Shown here: piece by piece, positions 39,691-49,175 of the stretch | Layout of the letters: every line of letters starts with the position of its first letter | Numbering within the stretch: position 1 is the stretch's first letter | Assembly (NCBI RefSeq): GCF_002135345.1 | Contig: NZ_NEGI01000011.1 | Coordinates: 1-51,142, forward strand | Direction: 5' to 3' | Origin: Acinetobacter sp. ANC 4648 | Lineage (GTDB): Bacteria; Pseudomonadota; Gammaproteobacteria; Pseudomonadales; Moraxellaceae | Length of the DNA stretch: 51,142 nt | Made by a program: the position numbers and the translations under genes | Notes under the pieces: model-generated | What the model saw: the letters and a program-made list of their open reading frames with translations, nothing else | The model's database searches: none | Told to the model about the DNA's origin: nothing

Positions 39691-40650
39691 TTAAGACTGT
39701 AATTCTTGCTTTTTGTTATAACGAATTGATAACCATGCGGTAATCGCTAAGGTCACGATAATGAAGCCAAGAGAAATCCAAATTGGCATATGGAACACAT
39801 CAAGCATTAACATTTTGAAGCCAATGAATAAGAGAATAATACCGAGTCCATAGGGTAAGTAATGCATCTTCGACGCAGCCCCAGCCAGTAAAAAGAACAT
39901 GGCACGTAAACCTAAAATCGCCATCAAATTTGCAGTCAATACAATAAAGGGATCACTGGTAACTGCAAAAATTGCAGGAATAGAATCCACTGCAAAAATG
40001 ACGTCAGATGCTTCAACCAAGATTAAAACCAGAAATAACGGCGTTACCCAGAGCACACCATTTTGACGAACAAAAAACTTATCCCCTTCCATTTTTGGTG
40101 TAATACGCATGTGTTTACGTAGCCATTTTAAAATCGGCATATCTTCAATATTTGGATCTTCTTCATGCCCTTTTAAGAACTTAAAGCCGGTATAAACCAG
40201 AAATGCACCGAAAATATATAAGACCCAAGAGAACTCTTGTACGAACCATGCACCAATAAAAATAAAAATGGTTCTAAGTACAATTGCGCCAAGGACACCA
40301 TAAAGCAGAATTTGACGCTGTAACGCAGGAGGAATAGCGAAGGCTGCAAAAATCATCAGCCATACAAAGACATTATCAATTGCGAGTGATTTTTCTAATA
40401 AATAACCTGCAAAATACTCCATGACCTTGGTATTTGCAATGGTGATACCAGCGGTTTGCTGTAGATACAGCCATAAGCCACCACCAAATAAAGCGGCCAC
40501 TGAAACCCATGCCATACTCCAGTATGCTGCAGTTTTGAGTTTGACATCTTGACCTTGTTTTTGTTTAAAGCCTAAAAAGTCAATAAGTAGCATTACGGTC
40601 ACTAAACCGAAGAATGCTAAATATAGCCATAGATTACCAATTGATTCCAT
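39691..40650 (-). CDS. TerC/Alx family integral membrane protein
   Basis: This 319-residue protein of the TerC/Alx family has eight or nine membrane helices and the family motifs EKSLAIDNVFVW and EASDVIFAVDSIPAI. The acidic residues in these helices are thought to handle metal. Related E. coli Alx exports or buffers Mn2+. ATG 40650 has GGAG 6 bases upstream; a TTG seven codons earlier is not needed. The gene's 5' leader is a yybP-ykoY Mn2+ riboswitch (40691-40880), which strongly suggests a role in manganese homeostasis. Confidence 0.93.
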   Translation of the reverse strand: MESIGNLWLYLAFFGLVTVMLLIDFLGFKQKQGQDVKLKTAAYWSMAWVSVAALFGGGLWLYLQQTAGITIANTKVMEYFAGYLLEKSLAIDNVFVWLMIFAAFAIPPALQRQILLYGVLGAIVLRTIFIFIGAWFVQEFSWVLYIFGAFLVYTGFKFLKGHEEDPNIEDMPILKWLRKHMRITPKMEGDKFFVRQNGVLWVTPLFLVLILVEASDVIFAVDSIPAIFAVTSDPFIVLTANLMAILGLRAMFFLLAGAASKMHYLPYGLGIILLFIGFKMLMLDVFHMPIWISLGFIIVTLAITAWLSIRYNKKQELQS

Positions 40651-40684
40651 AAAAATCTCCACATCTAGCAAGTGGATTCGGCAT

Positions 40685-40880
40685 AAAAAAACCTTGACCA
40701 GTTGCCAGATGAATTAAAACATCTATCTCAACATGATCAAGGTCTTGCCTACATCATCTTATATTTTGATGATGCTCAGATACCGACTTTTTGCAAAGTG
40801 TAATGACGATATTCTGACACAGCATTGATTTAAATACGGATACTTAAATCACTGCTGTTTGGAGGAGGCTACTCCCCTTG
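40685..40880 (-). promoter_or_regulatory. yybP-ykoY (manganese) riboswitch with terminator platform
   Basis: On the minus strand the aptamer opens CAAGG (40876-40880) overlapping the hallmark GGGGAGTAGC (40868-40877), and closes with CCTTG (40738-40742), giving P1. The same 3' P1 strand lies in ACCTTGATCA (40734-40743), which pairs with TGGTCAAGGT (40691-40700) followed by six Ts (40685-40690), a terminator. Mn2+ binding should stabilise P1 and prevent the terminator, i.e. an ON switch. Middle part has GTCATTACACT, like the family's second conserved loop. Confidence 0.88.
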
Positions 40881-40919
40881 TTCAAACGAATTTATTTAAA
40901 GAAATGTACTACATCTCTT

Positions 40920-40925
40920 AATATA
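40920..40925 (-). promoter_or_regulatory. possible -10 for the riboswitch transcript
   Basis: TATATT on the minus strand about 45 bases before the aptamer. No clear -35 at the proper distance (TTGCAA is 20 bp upstream). Tentative. Confidence 0.35.
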
Positions 40926-40973
40926 GCCACAGGATTGCATATTTATTGCAATTGTGCAAATTTTGTATGCTGC

Positions 40974-42164
40974 TTATGACAATATAAAATCTTTGCGTTG
41001 TACTAAAAGTAATGCCAAAACTGTACCTAATACAGCCAGAATGCCACCGACTAGACCAATATGATTTAGCCCATAACTTACGCTGACGTAACTACCTAGA
41101 AGTGCACCACCACCAATACCGACATTATATAAACCAGAATAAATGGCCATGGCGACATCTGTTGCATCAGAAGCGAGATGGAGTGCTTTGGCTTGCATGG
41201 CGAGACTAAAGCAGATGATCGCCATGCCCCAAAATAAACTTAAGCTACTTAAACTGACAAAGCCTTGTGAAAATGGTAATAACAGCAACATTGAAATTGC
41301 TAATATTCCACTACTGCACGGAATCGCCAGTTTGGGATATTTTTGCCCAAACTTTCCAAACAGATAAGAGCCGATGAAACCTGCACCACCATAGATGAGT
41401 AATAAGGTTGTAGTTTGTGAGGAACTGAAATGAGCAATGGTTAAAGTAAAAGGCTCAATATAGCTATACGCTGTAAATTGTGCAGTGATAATAATGACAG
41501 TGAGTGCAAAGACGATCAACAAGCTGGGGCGTTTTAATAAAAGCTTTAAACTATTTAATGAGCCAGAGTTAATACTGGGTAATAAGGGTAATGTTTTGGC
41601 TAAGGTGATACAGACGATGGCAGCACAGATGGCAATGAGGGCAAAAGTATTGCGCCAGCCATAAATCTCACCAATCATGCGCCCCAATGGAATGCCTAAA
41701 ACCATGGCCAAAGCCGTACCTGTAGCCAGTAAACCTAAAGCCTGAAATTCTTTGCCTTTGGGTGCAACACGAACGGCGAGTGACGCGGTAATTGCCCAAA
41801 ATAGTGCATGTGAAAAAGCGATCCCAATCCGACTCGCCAATAAAACATTAAAGTTCCAAGCAAAATAAGACAGCATGTGACTGGCAATAAAGACCATAAA
41901 TAAAGCTATCAGCAGAAAACGTCGTTCAATATTTTTGGTGAGAAGCATAATTGGCAGTGATACAGGGGCAACCACCCATGCATAGAGCGTAATCATGATC
42001 CCGACATCAGTCGCTTGCATGTTAAAACTCTTGCCAATATCACTGAGTAATGCCACGGGAATAAATTCCGTGGTATTAAAGATAAACGCTGCAAAAGCTA
42101 AAGTGATTACGCTGATCCATTGACGAGTGGGCTGTATAGAAATTTCGGAAGATTGAGATGACAT
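40974..42164 (-). CDS. sotB: sugar efflux transporter SotB
   Basis: This 396-residue MFS exporter has 12 membrane helices and the same length as E. coli SotB (YdeA). Diagnostic stretches are [66 protein letters not shown] and [11 protein letters not shown]. SotB exports arabinose and related sugars or IPTG in E. coli. It precedes the TerC riboswitch region on the same strand. Its start lacks a strong ribosome-binding site. Confidence 0.9.
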   Translation of the reverse strand: MSSQSSEISIQPTRQWISVITLAFAAFIFNTTEFIPVALLSDIGKSFNMQATDVGIMITLYAWVVAPVSLPIMLLTKNIERRFLLIALFMVFIASHMLSYFAWNFNVLLASRIGIAFSHALFWAITASLAVRVAPKGKEFQALGLLATGTALAMVLGIPLGRMIGEIYGWRNTFALIAICAAIVCITLAKTLPLLPSINSGSLNSLKLLLKRPSLLIVFALTVIIITAQFTAYSYIEPFTLTIAHFSSSQTTTLLLIYGGAGFIGSYLFGKFGQKYPKLAIPCSSGILAISMLLLLPFSQGFVSLSSLSLFWGMAIICFSLAMQAKALHLASDATDVAMAIYSGLYNVGIGGGALLGSYVSVSYGLNHIGLVGGILAVLGTVLALLLVQRKDFILS

Positions 42165-42336
42165 AGTCAGTAATTTAAAAGAATACTCTTAAATTTTAAG
42201 TCTAAAGTTGCATGATGTTAAGTTTTAATCTGATGTCTGCATGACTGGAGTATCTAAAAGTTACAGTCATGATTTTTGAAATCTGAGAATGGGTTTGATA
42301 CAGTACGAGTATATTTAAAAATTAAAAGAGATGAAA

Positions 42337-42621
42337 ATGCAATTTCAACATATAGATAATAAGCAAAAAGGTGAATTTTTTTTAGATGATGCTCAAGGCC
42401 AGAGGATTGCTGAGATTAGCTATGTCTGGCGTGCAGATAATCACATTATTGCTGATCATACATGGGTGGATGATTCTTTACGTGGTCAAGGTGTTGCCCG
42501 TCAGTTATTAGATACTTTGGTTAGATTTGCACGTGAAAATAAGTTAAAAATTATACCGACCTGTTCGTATGTCGATGTCATGTTTAGACGTGAAAAAAGT
42601 TTTACAGATGTTGCAGCATAA
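42337..42621 (+). CDS. GNAT-type N-acetyltransferase (YjdJ-like)
   Basis: This 94-residue single-domain protein belongs to the short GNAT family (PF14542), with the acetyl-CoA-binding segment DDSLRGQGVARQLLDTLVRFAREN and a typical CSYV ending block. The ATG at 42337 has AGAG six bases upstream; ATG 42331, two codons earlier, abuts that site. Substrate unknown. Convergent with the alcohol dehydrogenase gene, sharing a terminator. Confidence 0.88.
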   Translation: MQFQHIDNKQKGEFFLDDAQGQRIAEISYVWRADNHIIADHTWVDDSLRGQGVARQLLDTLVRFARENKLKIIPTCSYVDVMFRREKSFTDVAA

Positions 42622-42646
42622 AAAAAGCCTCTTAAAAGAGGCTTTT
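42621..42646. terminator. bidirectional terminator between GNAT and alcohol dehydrogenase genes
   Basis: AAAAGCCTCT with AGAGGCTTTT around a short TAAA loop (42623-42646), between convergent genes. Confidence 0.9.
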
Positions 42647-42657
42647 GAAGCGTTGAA

Positions 42658-43728
42658 TTAGTGATTAATAATTACCTTCATCGCATTTTCATCGGCAGCA
42701 TGTTTAAACACATCGTAGGCTTTTTCAAATTCTGAAAATTTAAAATGGTGGGTTGCAAGTTTTTCTAATGGTAACTTTCCAGAACAGCATGTTTTTAACA
42801 GCATACCCGTCGTATTGGCATTGACTAAACCAGTGGTAATAGTGAGGTTCTTAATCCAAAGTTTATTCAATTCAAAATTTACTGATTTACCATGCACACC
42901 AACATTCGCAATATGTCCGCCTTCTTTGACAATATGCTGACAGGTATTCCAAGTGGTTTCAATACCTACAGCTTCAATGGCACAGTCTACACCACGATCT
43001 TCCGTGATTTCTAATACGCGTTGAATGGCATTTTCACGACTAGAATTAATAATATGGGTCGCACCTAATTCTTTAGCCAGTTTTAAGCGATTATCATCCA
43101 TATCAATAGCAATAATCGTTGCAGGTGAATAAAATTGTGCTGTCAATAAACAGCCCATTCCAATTGGTCCAGTACCAACAATTGCAATACTATCTCCAGG
43201 TTTAACATCACCATATTGCACACCAATTTCATGCGCTGTTGGTAATACATCAGATAAAAATACCGCGACTTCTTCGTTTAAATCATCAGGGAGTAGATAA
43301 AGTGAAGTGTCTGCAAATGGAGTGCGAACATATTCTGCATGTGTACCATCAATCATATAACCCATGATCCAGCCACCTTCATTACGGCAATGTGCGTAGA
43401 GTTGCTTTTGACAGTTTTCACATGTGCCACAACGGCTGACACAGGAAATAATGACACGGTCACCTTTCTTAAAATTTTTAACAGCAGATCCAACTTCTTC
43501 AACAATACCAATACCTTCATGGCCTAAGATTCGACCATTGAATTGACCTGCCTTTTTAATAGCTTGCTCTTCAATTTCTGGATTTTTACCTTTCCAGATT
43601 CCAAGATCTGTACCACAAATTGTGGTTTTTGTTACGCGTATTACAGCATCAGATGGTTCAATAATTTGTGGGTGAGGACGTTCTTCAAAGCGAATATCAT
43701 TTTGACCGTAGTAAACCATTGCTTTCAT
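42658..43728 (-). CDS. zinc-dependent alcohol dehydrogenase
   Basis: This 356-residue medium-chain dehydrogenase/reductase oxidises alcohols with NAD(P)+. Catalytic zinc ligands are Cys38 (ICGTDLG) and His70-Glu71 (GHEG), and structural zinc ligands are Cys100, Cys103, Cys106 and Cys114. The Rossmann motif is GTGPIGMG (about 185-192). A strong AAGGA site precedes the ATG. Substrate class (short-chain alcohols or polyols) is not decidable here. The gap upstream contains a degenerate parS-like sequence. Confidence 0.93.
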   Translation of the reverse strand: MKAMVYYGQNDIRFEERPHPQIIEPSDAVIRVTKTTICGTDLGIWKGKNPEIEEQAIKKAGQFNGRILGHEGIGIVEEVGSAVKNFKKGDRVIISCVSRCGTCENCQKQLYAHCRNEGGWIMGYMIDGTHAEYVRTPFADTSLYLLPDDLNEEVAVFLSDVLPTAHEIGVQYGDVKPGDSIAIVGTGPIGMGCLLTAQFYSPATIIAIDMDDNRLKLAKELGATHIINSSRENAIQRVLEITEDRGVDCAIEAVGIETTWNTCQHIVKEGGHIANVGVHGKSVNFELNKLWIKNLTITTGLVNANTTGMLLKTCCSGKLPLEKLATHHFKFSEFEKAYDVFKHAADENAMKVIINH

Positions 43729-44007
43729 GTTGTTGTTCCTTCTTGTGATTATTAATTAAAGTGGTGTAAAACACTTTATTCGTCATAAGGCTTTTTGGTT
43801 GTTTTTTTAAGCTATCATTTTGTTAAAATAAACTCAGTAGGAAAAGTGCTGGTAATGTTTTGTTCTACGTGGAGCTTTGTGTAAAAATATTTCAAAATTA
43901 AAGTAAATGACTTCAGAATTGTGTATATAAAGTTAAGTTCAGCATGCTTAGATTTTTTATTTTATTTTGAATTATTGAAATACTTTATAGAATTTTGAAG
44001 ACATAAC

Positions 44008-44384
44008 ATGATAAACAAATGGGTTTTAATCACTCTTCTATGTTCTAGCACCAGTGTCCTTTATGCAGTTGATTGCTTTGTTCTGAATGAGTGTGTTCAA
44101 AAGAAGACAGTCAGTCTTTTCCTCGCTGGAGAATGGCAGTTAAATCTAAGCAACGTGTATATTTTTATTCAGCGCCTTATGTATTTTGTAACACTAAAAA
44201 TTTATTTATTACTCATGATGATAATGTAACAGCTTATGATTTATATAAAGATGTTGCTCAGTAAGAATGGATCTATGTCATGTATTACAGTAAACGTCAG
44301 GATTCAGAAAGTGAAATTATTGAAGGTTGGCTCAAGTTAAATGATTTTGAATATTTGGGAATAGAGTCTCGATTGACTCAATAA
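44008..44384 (+). pseudogene. broken gene for a secreted SH3-like protein
   Basis: The first frame begins with a signal peptide (MINKWVLITLLCSSTSVLYA) but soon loses protein-like sequence. From about 44103-44133 the coherent sequence continues in the +2 frame (MAVKSKQRVYFYSAPYVFC...). That frame meets a TAA at 44262-44264 (after YKDVAQ) and then carries on with EWIYVMYYSK and EGWLKLNDFEYLG to a final TAA at 44382-44384. The WIYV...GWLKLNDF pattern is typical of bacterial SH3-like domains. So one frameshift and one nonsense codon, if the read is correct. Confidence 0.78.
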
Positions 44385-44464
44385 TTGATGTTAATCATTC
44401 ATACAAAATTTAATTTTCTGAAAAGCATTGGCTATATCATGACCCAAAATGTTTGTTTTGATGA

Positions 44465-44487
44465 TAAAAAAGCCCACATTGTGGGCT
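44465..44487 (-). terminator. terminator after mpl
   Basis: AGCCCAC (44471-44477), loop ATT, GTGGGCT (44481-44487), then a T-run on the minus strand, 18 bp past the mpl stop. Confidence 0.87.
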
Positions 44488-44504
44488 TCATTCTTTAAAA
44501 TCAC

Positions 44505-45872
44505 TTATTTTATTTTTAATGCGGTTATTAATTTTTGATGTAATCCACCAAAACCGCCATTTGACATAATTACTACCGCATCACCCTCACCTGCTTGTGA
44601 CACTAGCGTTTGAATAATGTCATCCAAAGTCCGGGCAATAACTGCTTTATTAGTTGCAGCATCAATCACCGGTTGTAAATCCCAGTCTAAGCCTTCTGGT
44701 TGGTACCAAATGACTTCATCAGCCAAACGAGCCGAATACGCTAACCCATCTTTATGGCTACCCATACGCATGGTATTTGAACGAGGTTCAATAATCGCCC
44801 AAAGTTTACGTTCAGCTAAACGCTTACGAGCACCTTCCAAAGTTGTATCAATCGCTGTTGGATGGTGGGCAAAGTCATCATACACTTCGATACCATTTAC
44901 TGTACCCAGTAATTCCATACGACGTTTTACGCCACCAAAATTCGACAATGCTTCACAAGCCGTTTCAATTGAAACACCAACATGCTCAGCAGCAGCAATG
45001 GTTGCCAAAGCATTAGCAACACTATGTTGCCCTGTCATGTTCCATTTCACTTCGCCTTTCACTACACCGTGTTGTAGGACTTTAAAGTGTGAACCATCTA
45101 CGACTAACTGTTCTGCATAGACTTCAGCAGCATCATTAGCATCTAATGAAGTACGAACTACAGGTGTCCAGCAACCCATTTCTAATACTTCGTCAATATT
45201 GTTTTCAGTAATTGGTGCAATAATGCGACCTTCACTTGGAATGGTACGGACTAAATGATGGAATTGTTTTTGAATCGCAGCTAAGTCATCAAAAATATCG
45301 GCATGATCAAATTCAAGATTATTTAATATAGCTGTTTTAGGATGGTAATGTACGAACTTAGAGCGTTTGTCGAAAAATGCAGAATCGTATTCATCGGCTT
45401 CAACACAGAAATATTTGCCACCACCTAAACGTGCACTTTCCTTAAAGCCTAAAGGTACACCACCAATCAAGAAGCCTGGATTTAAACCCGCTTGATCGAG
45501 TACCCAAGCCAACATCGTGGTGGTCGTGGTTTTACCATGCGTCCCTGCAACACCAAGGACATGCTTGCCTTGTAGAACATGATCAGCGAGGAATTGTGGA
45601 CCTGAAATATAAGCTAGACCTTCATTTAGCATATATTCCACAGCATCAATACCGCGTTTCATTGCATTACCGACAATCACCAAATCAGGATGGGGTTGTA
45701 AATGGCTACGGTCATAGCCTTGCATTAAGGTAATGCCTGCATTTTCAAGTTGGGTTGACATCGGTGGATAGACGTTTGCATCTGAACCCGTCACTTTGTG
45801 CCCTAAATCTCGTGCTAATAGCGCCAAAGAACCCATAAAGGTGCCACAAATACCCAAAATATGCAGATGCAT
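44505..45872 (-). CDS. mpl: UDP-N-acetylmuramate:tripeptide ligase Mpl
   Basis: Mpl (455 residues; E. coli 457) joins recycled L-Ala-gamma-D-Glu-meso-DAP tripeptide to UDP-MurNAc, in cell-wall recycling. The Mur-ligase P-loop GTHGKTTT is at 110-117; the N-terminus MHLHILGICGTFMGSLALLA is characteristic of Mpl versus MurC. ATG 45872 has GGAG 8 bases upstream; the frame extends 11 codons further. Together with anmK in this window it serves peptidoglycan recycling. Confidence 0.95.
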   Translation of the reverse strand: MHLHILGICGTFMGSLALLARDLGHKVTGSDANVYPPMSTQLENAGITLMQGYDRSHLQPHPDLVIVGNAMKRGIDAVEYMLNEGLAYISGPQFLADHVLQGKHVLGVAGTHGKTTTTTMLAWVLDQAGLNPGFLIGGVPLGFKESARLGGGKYFCVEADEYDSAFFDKRSKFVHYHPKTAILNNLEFDHADIFDDLAAIQKQFHHLVRTIPSEGRIIAPITENNIDEVLEMGCWTPVVRTSLDANDAAEVYAEQLVVDGSHFKVLQHGVVKGEVKWNMTGQHSVANALATIAAAEHVGVSIETACEALSNFGGVKRRMELLGTVNGIEVYDDFAHHPTAIDTTLEGARKRLAERKLWAIIEPRSNTMRMGSHKDGLAYSARLADEVIWYQPEGLDWDLQPVIDAATNKAVIARTLDDIIQTLVSQAGEGDAVVIMSNGGFGGLHQKLITALKIK

Positions 45873-46251
45873 ACACTTAACTCCACTGCTTTTTAGACAC
45901 ATCACTTAATTTTTTGTGCTGTTGTCGTGATTAATTTGATTTGAAAGCAACGATATCAAGGCTTTTCGTGAAAAGATAGTTTTTCTTGGTATGTTTTTGG
46001 CTATGCCGTTGAGCATGAAATATGAGTGAAGATAAGAAGAATATTTTCTGATTTAATATTTGCTCTGTACTGATTTTAATTTGAAAAAATTGAAACGGAA
46101 TATCTAATTTGTGTTCAGAATACTGTTGGTGTGATCGAATTGTATTAACCTTAATCAGGGCTTTCTATAAATTTATATTGTCGATTGCTCTATTATTTTT
46201 TAAGGCTAAGCGTGTAATCTATTGCCATGTTTTCCTCCTTATCTTTTAAAA
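45873..46251. other. intergenic stretch between mpl and the DUF486 gene
   Basis: 379 bp between divergent genes. No ORF, RNA gene or repeat seen; it must hold both promoters, but I could not pick a convincing pair. Confidence 0.6.
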
Positions 46252-46596
46252 ATGGCTTTATCCCTTCCTCTATTTTTACTCATCCTCTCCAATTGCTTTA
46301 TGACGTTGGCTTGGTACGGTCATCTTAAGTTTTTACATAATGCACCATTGTGGCAAGCCATTCTCTTTGGATGGGCAATCGCCCTGCTTGAATACAGTTT
46401 TATGATTCCTGCTACACGTTTATTGGCACAACAGGGTTGGTCTTTGGGTCAGATGAAGATTACTCAAGAAGTCGTGACTTTACTGGTGTTTGTACCCTTT
46501 ATGATTTTATTGTTTAAACAGCCATTTAAATTAGATTATGTGTGGGCCGGATTATGTCTTTTTGGCTGTATTTATTTTGTTTTTAGAAGCCAGTAA
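46252..46596 (+). CDS. DMT family (DUF486) membrane protein
   Basis: This 114-residue protein has four membrane helices. Family stretches are SNCFMTLAWYGHLKF, LFGWAIALLEYSFMIPATR, FVPFMILLF and a final IYFVF. DUF486 proteins resemble small multidrug-resistance-type or DMT half transporters; function is unproven. ATG 46252 (MALSLPLFLL) is preferred to a TTG ten codons earlier. Confidence 0.87.
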   Translation: MALSLPLFLLILSNCFMTLAWYGHLKFLHNAPLWQAILFGWAIALLEYSFMIPATRLLAQQGWSLGQMKITQEVVTLLVFVPFMILLFKQPFKLDYVWAGLCLFGCIYFVFRSQ

Positions 46597-46878
46597 ATAA
46601 GACGCAAAATAGAATAAATTTAAAACATTGAGAATTCTACATGATTATATTTACAACCCAACACTGAGATACATATCACTTTTTAATCGCATCATTAATA
46701 CTTTAAAAAAGCTCGAATGAATTATTTTTTTAAAAAATATCGAAAATATAGCGGCACAGTATCTGTTAAATTTTCGTGAGATGAATTTTCAGTCTATAAT
46801 ACTGAGCTTCTGATTCATTTAAAGCTTGGCTATCGTCAAGATTTATCCTTCCTTACATTGGTTTATGGAATATTTGCA

Positions 46879-47391
46879 ATGAATGCGGCCGCTGCACAAG
46901 ATGCTCCTCTAGTTGGAATTATCATGGGTTCTCAATCTGATTGGGCAACTTTAGAACACACTGCCAATATGCTGAAACAGCTTGGTGTCCCTTTTGAAGC
47001 TGAAGTCGTGTCTGCACATCGTACGCCTGACCGTTTATTTGAATATGCTGAAACAGCACGTGAACGTGGTATTCAGGTAATTATTGCAGGTGCAGGTGGT
47101 GCAGCGCATTTACCAGGTATGTGTGCAGCAAAAACTGATTTACCTGTACTGGGCGTTCCTGTGAAATCGTCTATTTTAAATGGTGTCGATTCATTGCTTT
47201 CTATCGTGCAAATGCCAGCAGGTATTGCAGTTGGCACATTAGCGATTGGTCCTGCTGGCGCAACCAATGCGGCAATTATGGCAGCACAAATTTTAGGTCT
47301 CACACGTCCTGAAATTGCAAAAAATGTTGCTGAATTTCGTGCTGCGCAAACTGAAAAAGTCGCAAGCAAAAATATTCCGGGTCAAATCTAA
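46879..47391 (+). CDS. purE: 5-(carboxyamino)imidazole ribonucleotide mutase
   Basis: PurE (170 residues) converts N5-CAIR to CAIR in purine synthesis. Motifs are GSQSDW (17-22), SAHRTP (45-50; His47 in the active site), and [15 protein letters not shown] 46879 is the natural start; the frame is open seven codons further. purK follows by 26 bp, so they form an operon. Confidence 0.97.
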   Translation: MNAAAAQDAPLVGIIMGSQSDWATLEHTANMLKQLGVPFEAEVVSAHRTPDRLFEYAETARERGIQVIIAGAGGAAHLPGMCAAKTDLPVLGVPVKSSILNGVDSLLSIVQMPAGIAVGTLAIGPAGATNAAIMAAQILGLTRPEIAKNVAEFRAAQTEKVASKNIPGQI

Positions 47392-47417
47392 AGCCAAGCT
47401 TAAATGGGATAAAGATT

Positions 47418-48539
47418 ATGGATAAAACCATCGGTATTTTTGGTGGTGGTCAATTGGGTCGTATGATGGCACAAGCTGCGCTACCCCTGAATATTCAATG
47501 TACTTTCTTTGAAGAAAATGCAGATTGTCCATCGGCTGCCTTAGGCCAAGTCATTTCAAGCAAAGCTGAAAATGGTTTACAGGATTTTATCAATAGCGCA
47601 GATGTTTTCAGCCTTGAGTTTGAAAATACGCCATTAATAGATGTAGATGTACTTACTAAGCAAAAAGATTTACATCCTCCTCGTCAAGCTTTAGCTATTG
47701 CACAACGTCGTTTGTCAGAAAAAGCACTATTTGATGAATTAGATATTCCTGTTGCACCGTATAGAGCGGTTGATTCATTAGAAAGTCTAAAGCAGGCTGT
47801 TGCTGAACTAGGTTTACCGATTGTTTTAAAAACGGTGATGGGCGGTTATGACGGTAAAGGTCAATTTGTCCTTCGCTCTGAAGATCAAATTGAACAAGCT
47901 TGGGCAGAACTCGGTCCAGCCAAAAGTTTAATTGCAGAAAGTTTCGTGACCTTTTCACGTGAAGTTTCGATCATTGCAGTACGTGGCCAAAATGGTGACG
48001 TAAAAACTTGGCCATTGGCTGAAAATCATCATCACCATGGTATTTTGTCGCATTCAATTGTACCAGCACCGAATAGTGCAGATTTACAGCCTGTGGCGCA
48101 AGATTACATCACTCGTTTGCTGAATCATTTGAATTATGTTGGTGTATTGACGCTTGAATTGTTTGTAACCGATCAAGGTTTATATGCCAACGAGATGGCA
48201 CCCCGTGTGCACAACTCAGGCCACTGGTCGATTGAAGGTGCGATTTGCTCACAGTTCGAAAATCATATTCGTGCGGTGGCAGGTTTACCACTAGGTTCGA
48301 CTGAAGTGGTTCGTCCAACAGTGATGATCAATATTATTGGTCAATATCCAAAATCTGAAGATGTTTTAGCTTTAAATGGCGCACATTTACACCTGTATAA
48401 TAAATCTGAACGTGCAGGACGTAAAATTGGTCATATCACTTTAATGCCGAATGACAGCACTGAACTTACGACTTTATGTCGTCAATTAGCCAAAATTTTG
48501 CCTGAGCCTCTCGCGCTTAGTGAAGAAATGAGCATTTAA
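47418..48539 (+). CDS. purK: N5-carboxyaminoimidazole ribonucleotide synthase
   Basis: PurK (373 residues) is an ATP-grasp enzyme making N5-CAIR from AIR, bicarbonate and ATP; its product feeds PurE. It opens IGIFGGGQLGRMM, has the ATP-grasp core (PIVLKTVMGGYDGKGQF, LIAESFVTFSREVSIIAVR) and NEMAPRVHNSGHWSIEG. A terminator follows. Confidence 0.97.
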   Translation: MDKTIGIFGGGQLGRMMAQAALPLNIQCTFFEENADCPSAALGQVISSKAENGLQDFINSADVFSLEFENTPLIDVDVLTKQKDLHPPRQALAIAQRRLSEKALFDELDIPVAPYRAVDSLESLKQAVAELGLPIVLKTVMGGYDGKGQFVLRSEDQIEQAWAELGPAKSLIAESFVTFSREVSIIAVRGQNGDVKTWPLAENHHHHGILSHSIVPAPNSADLQPVAQDYITRLLNHLNYVGVLTLELFVTDQGLYANEMAPRVHNSGHWSIEGAICSQFENHIRAVAGLPLGSTEVVRPTVMINIIGQYPKSEDVLALNGAHLHLYNKSERAGRKIGHITLMPNDSTELTTLCRQLAKILPEPLALSEEMSI

Positions 48540-48556
48540 ACTCAGGTTTGAGTGTT

Positions 48557-48590
48557 AAAAAAGCGGTCATAGCAATGACCGCTTTTTTAT
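48557..48590 (+). terminator. terminator after purK
   Basis: AAAAAAGCGGTCAT (48557-48570), loop AGCA, complement at 48575-48588, then T-run. Confidence 0.94.
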
Positions 48591-48630
48591 TGTCTATATT
48601 TCGGTATGATTGCCATCCTTCTGAGGACTG

Positions 48631-48655
48631 GCTCATTCATTGAGAATGAATGAGC
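48631..48655. repeat. perfect 11-bp hairpin
   Basis: GCTCATTCATT (48631-48641), loop GAG, AATGAATGAGC (48645-48655). No T-run follows on the plus strand. It sits between the purK terminator and the DnaA-box cluster; a role as protein site or RNA structure is open. Confidence 0.6.
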
Positions 48656-48770
48656 TTGTGATTTGCAATCCTAGAAATGCATTTAGAGTTCTTTATGTGC
48701 AGAAAAAACGATATTAAATATAAAAAATTGCCTATAAAAAGATCGATGGAAATATAAAACAAGGTTCTAG

Positions 48771-49160
48771 TATTTAAATTTAAAAATTGTTGTGAAACTA
48801 ACGATAAAATAAGTTATCCACATGGAGATGGATGATTAATTTTTAAATTTAAATTTTTGATGAAATGAATTTAAAAAATAAAATATCAAAAAACCATTAG
48901 TTATCCACAGTTGTTGAGGTTTAAATTGTATTTCATCTCTGTTTTGATAAATGGTGTGCTGTGGATAAATATTTAAATTTAAAAGATCTACTTTGAATTT
49001 AATTTATTGGTTGAGTTTTTGAATTCAAAACTTGTTTTGTGTGGGGGTAGATAAGCGTTTTGAATTTAAAGTCGAATGATTATGAATTCAAATTTTACGT
49101 TTTGCTTCAGTTATTTTTGTTTTGCAATGTTAAGGTGGATAGATAATTTAAATTTAAAAC
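48771..49160. other. origin-like AT-rich stretch with DnaA boxes
   Basis: Three perfect DnaA boxes (TTATCCACA at 48814-48822 and 48901-48909, complement at 48960-48968) lie in 155 bp. They are interspersed with repeats of ATTTAAATTTAAA and TTTGAATTYAAA at 48773, 48842, 48971, 49019, 49060, 49083 and 49146. The same repeat types occur in the oriC region at about 26170-26260. It is about 23 kb from oriC. A DnaA-binding function is inferred. Confidence 0.7.
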
Positions 49161-49175
49161 TATCTTGTGGGTATT

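Noticed and set aside
37938..43755. Possible mobile element or prophage in the accessory-looking right half
   Set aside because: No transposase, integrase, inverted terminal repeats, target duplications or tRNA attachment site were seen; genes look like ordinary chromosomal singles.
43861..43876. TGTTCTACGTGGAGCT as a fourth parS site
   Set aside because: The central CACGTG is changed to TACGTG and one arm is altered, so ParB binding is unlikely.
44617..45120. 167-codon open frame opposite mpl
   Set aside because: Long but antisense to the Mur-ligase coding frame; Ser/Thr/Ala/Pro-rich shadow composition.
47951..47966. TTTCACGTGAA core inside purK as a parS site
   Set aside because: The outer G and C of the 14-base core are missing; five of 16 positions differ.
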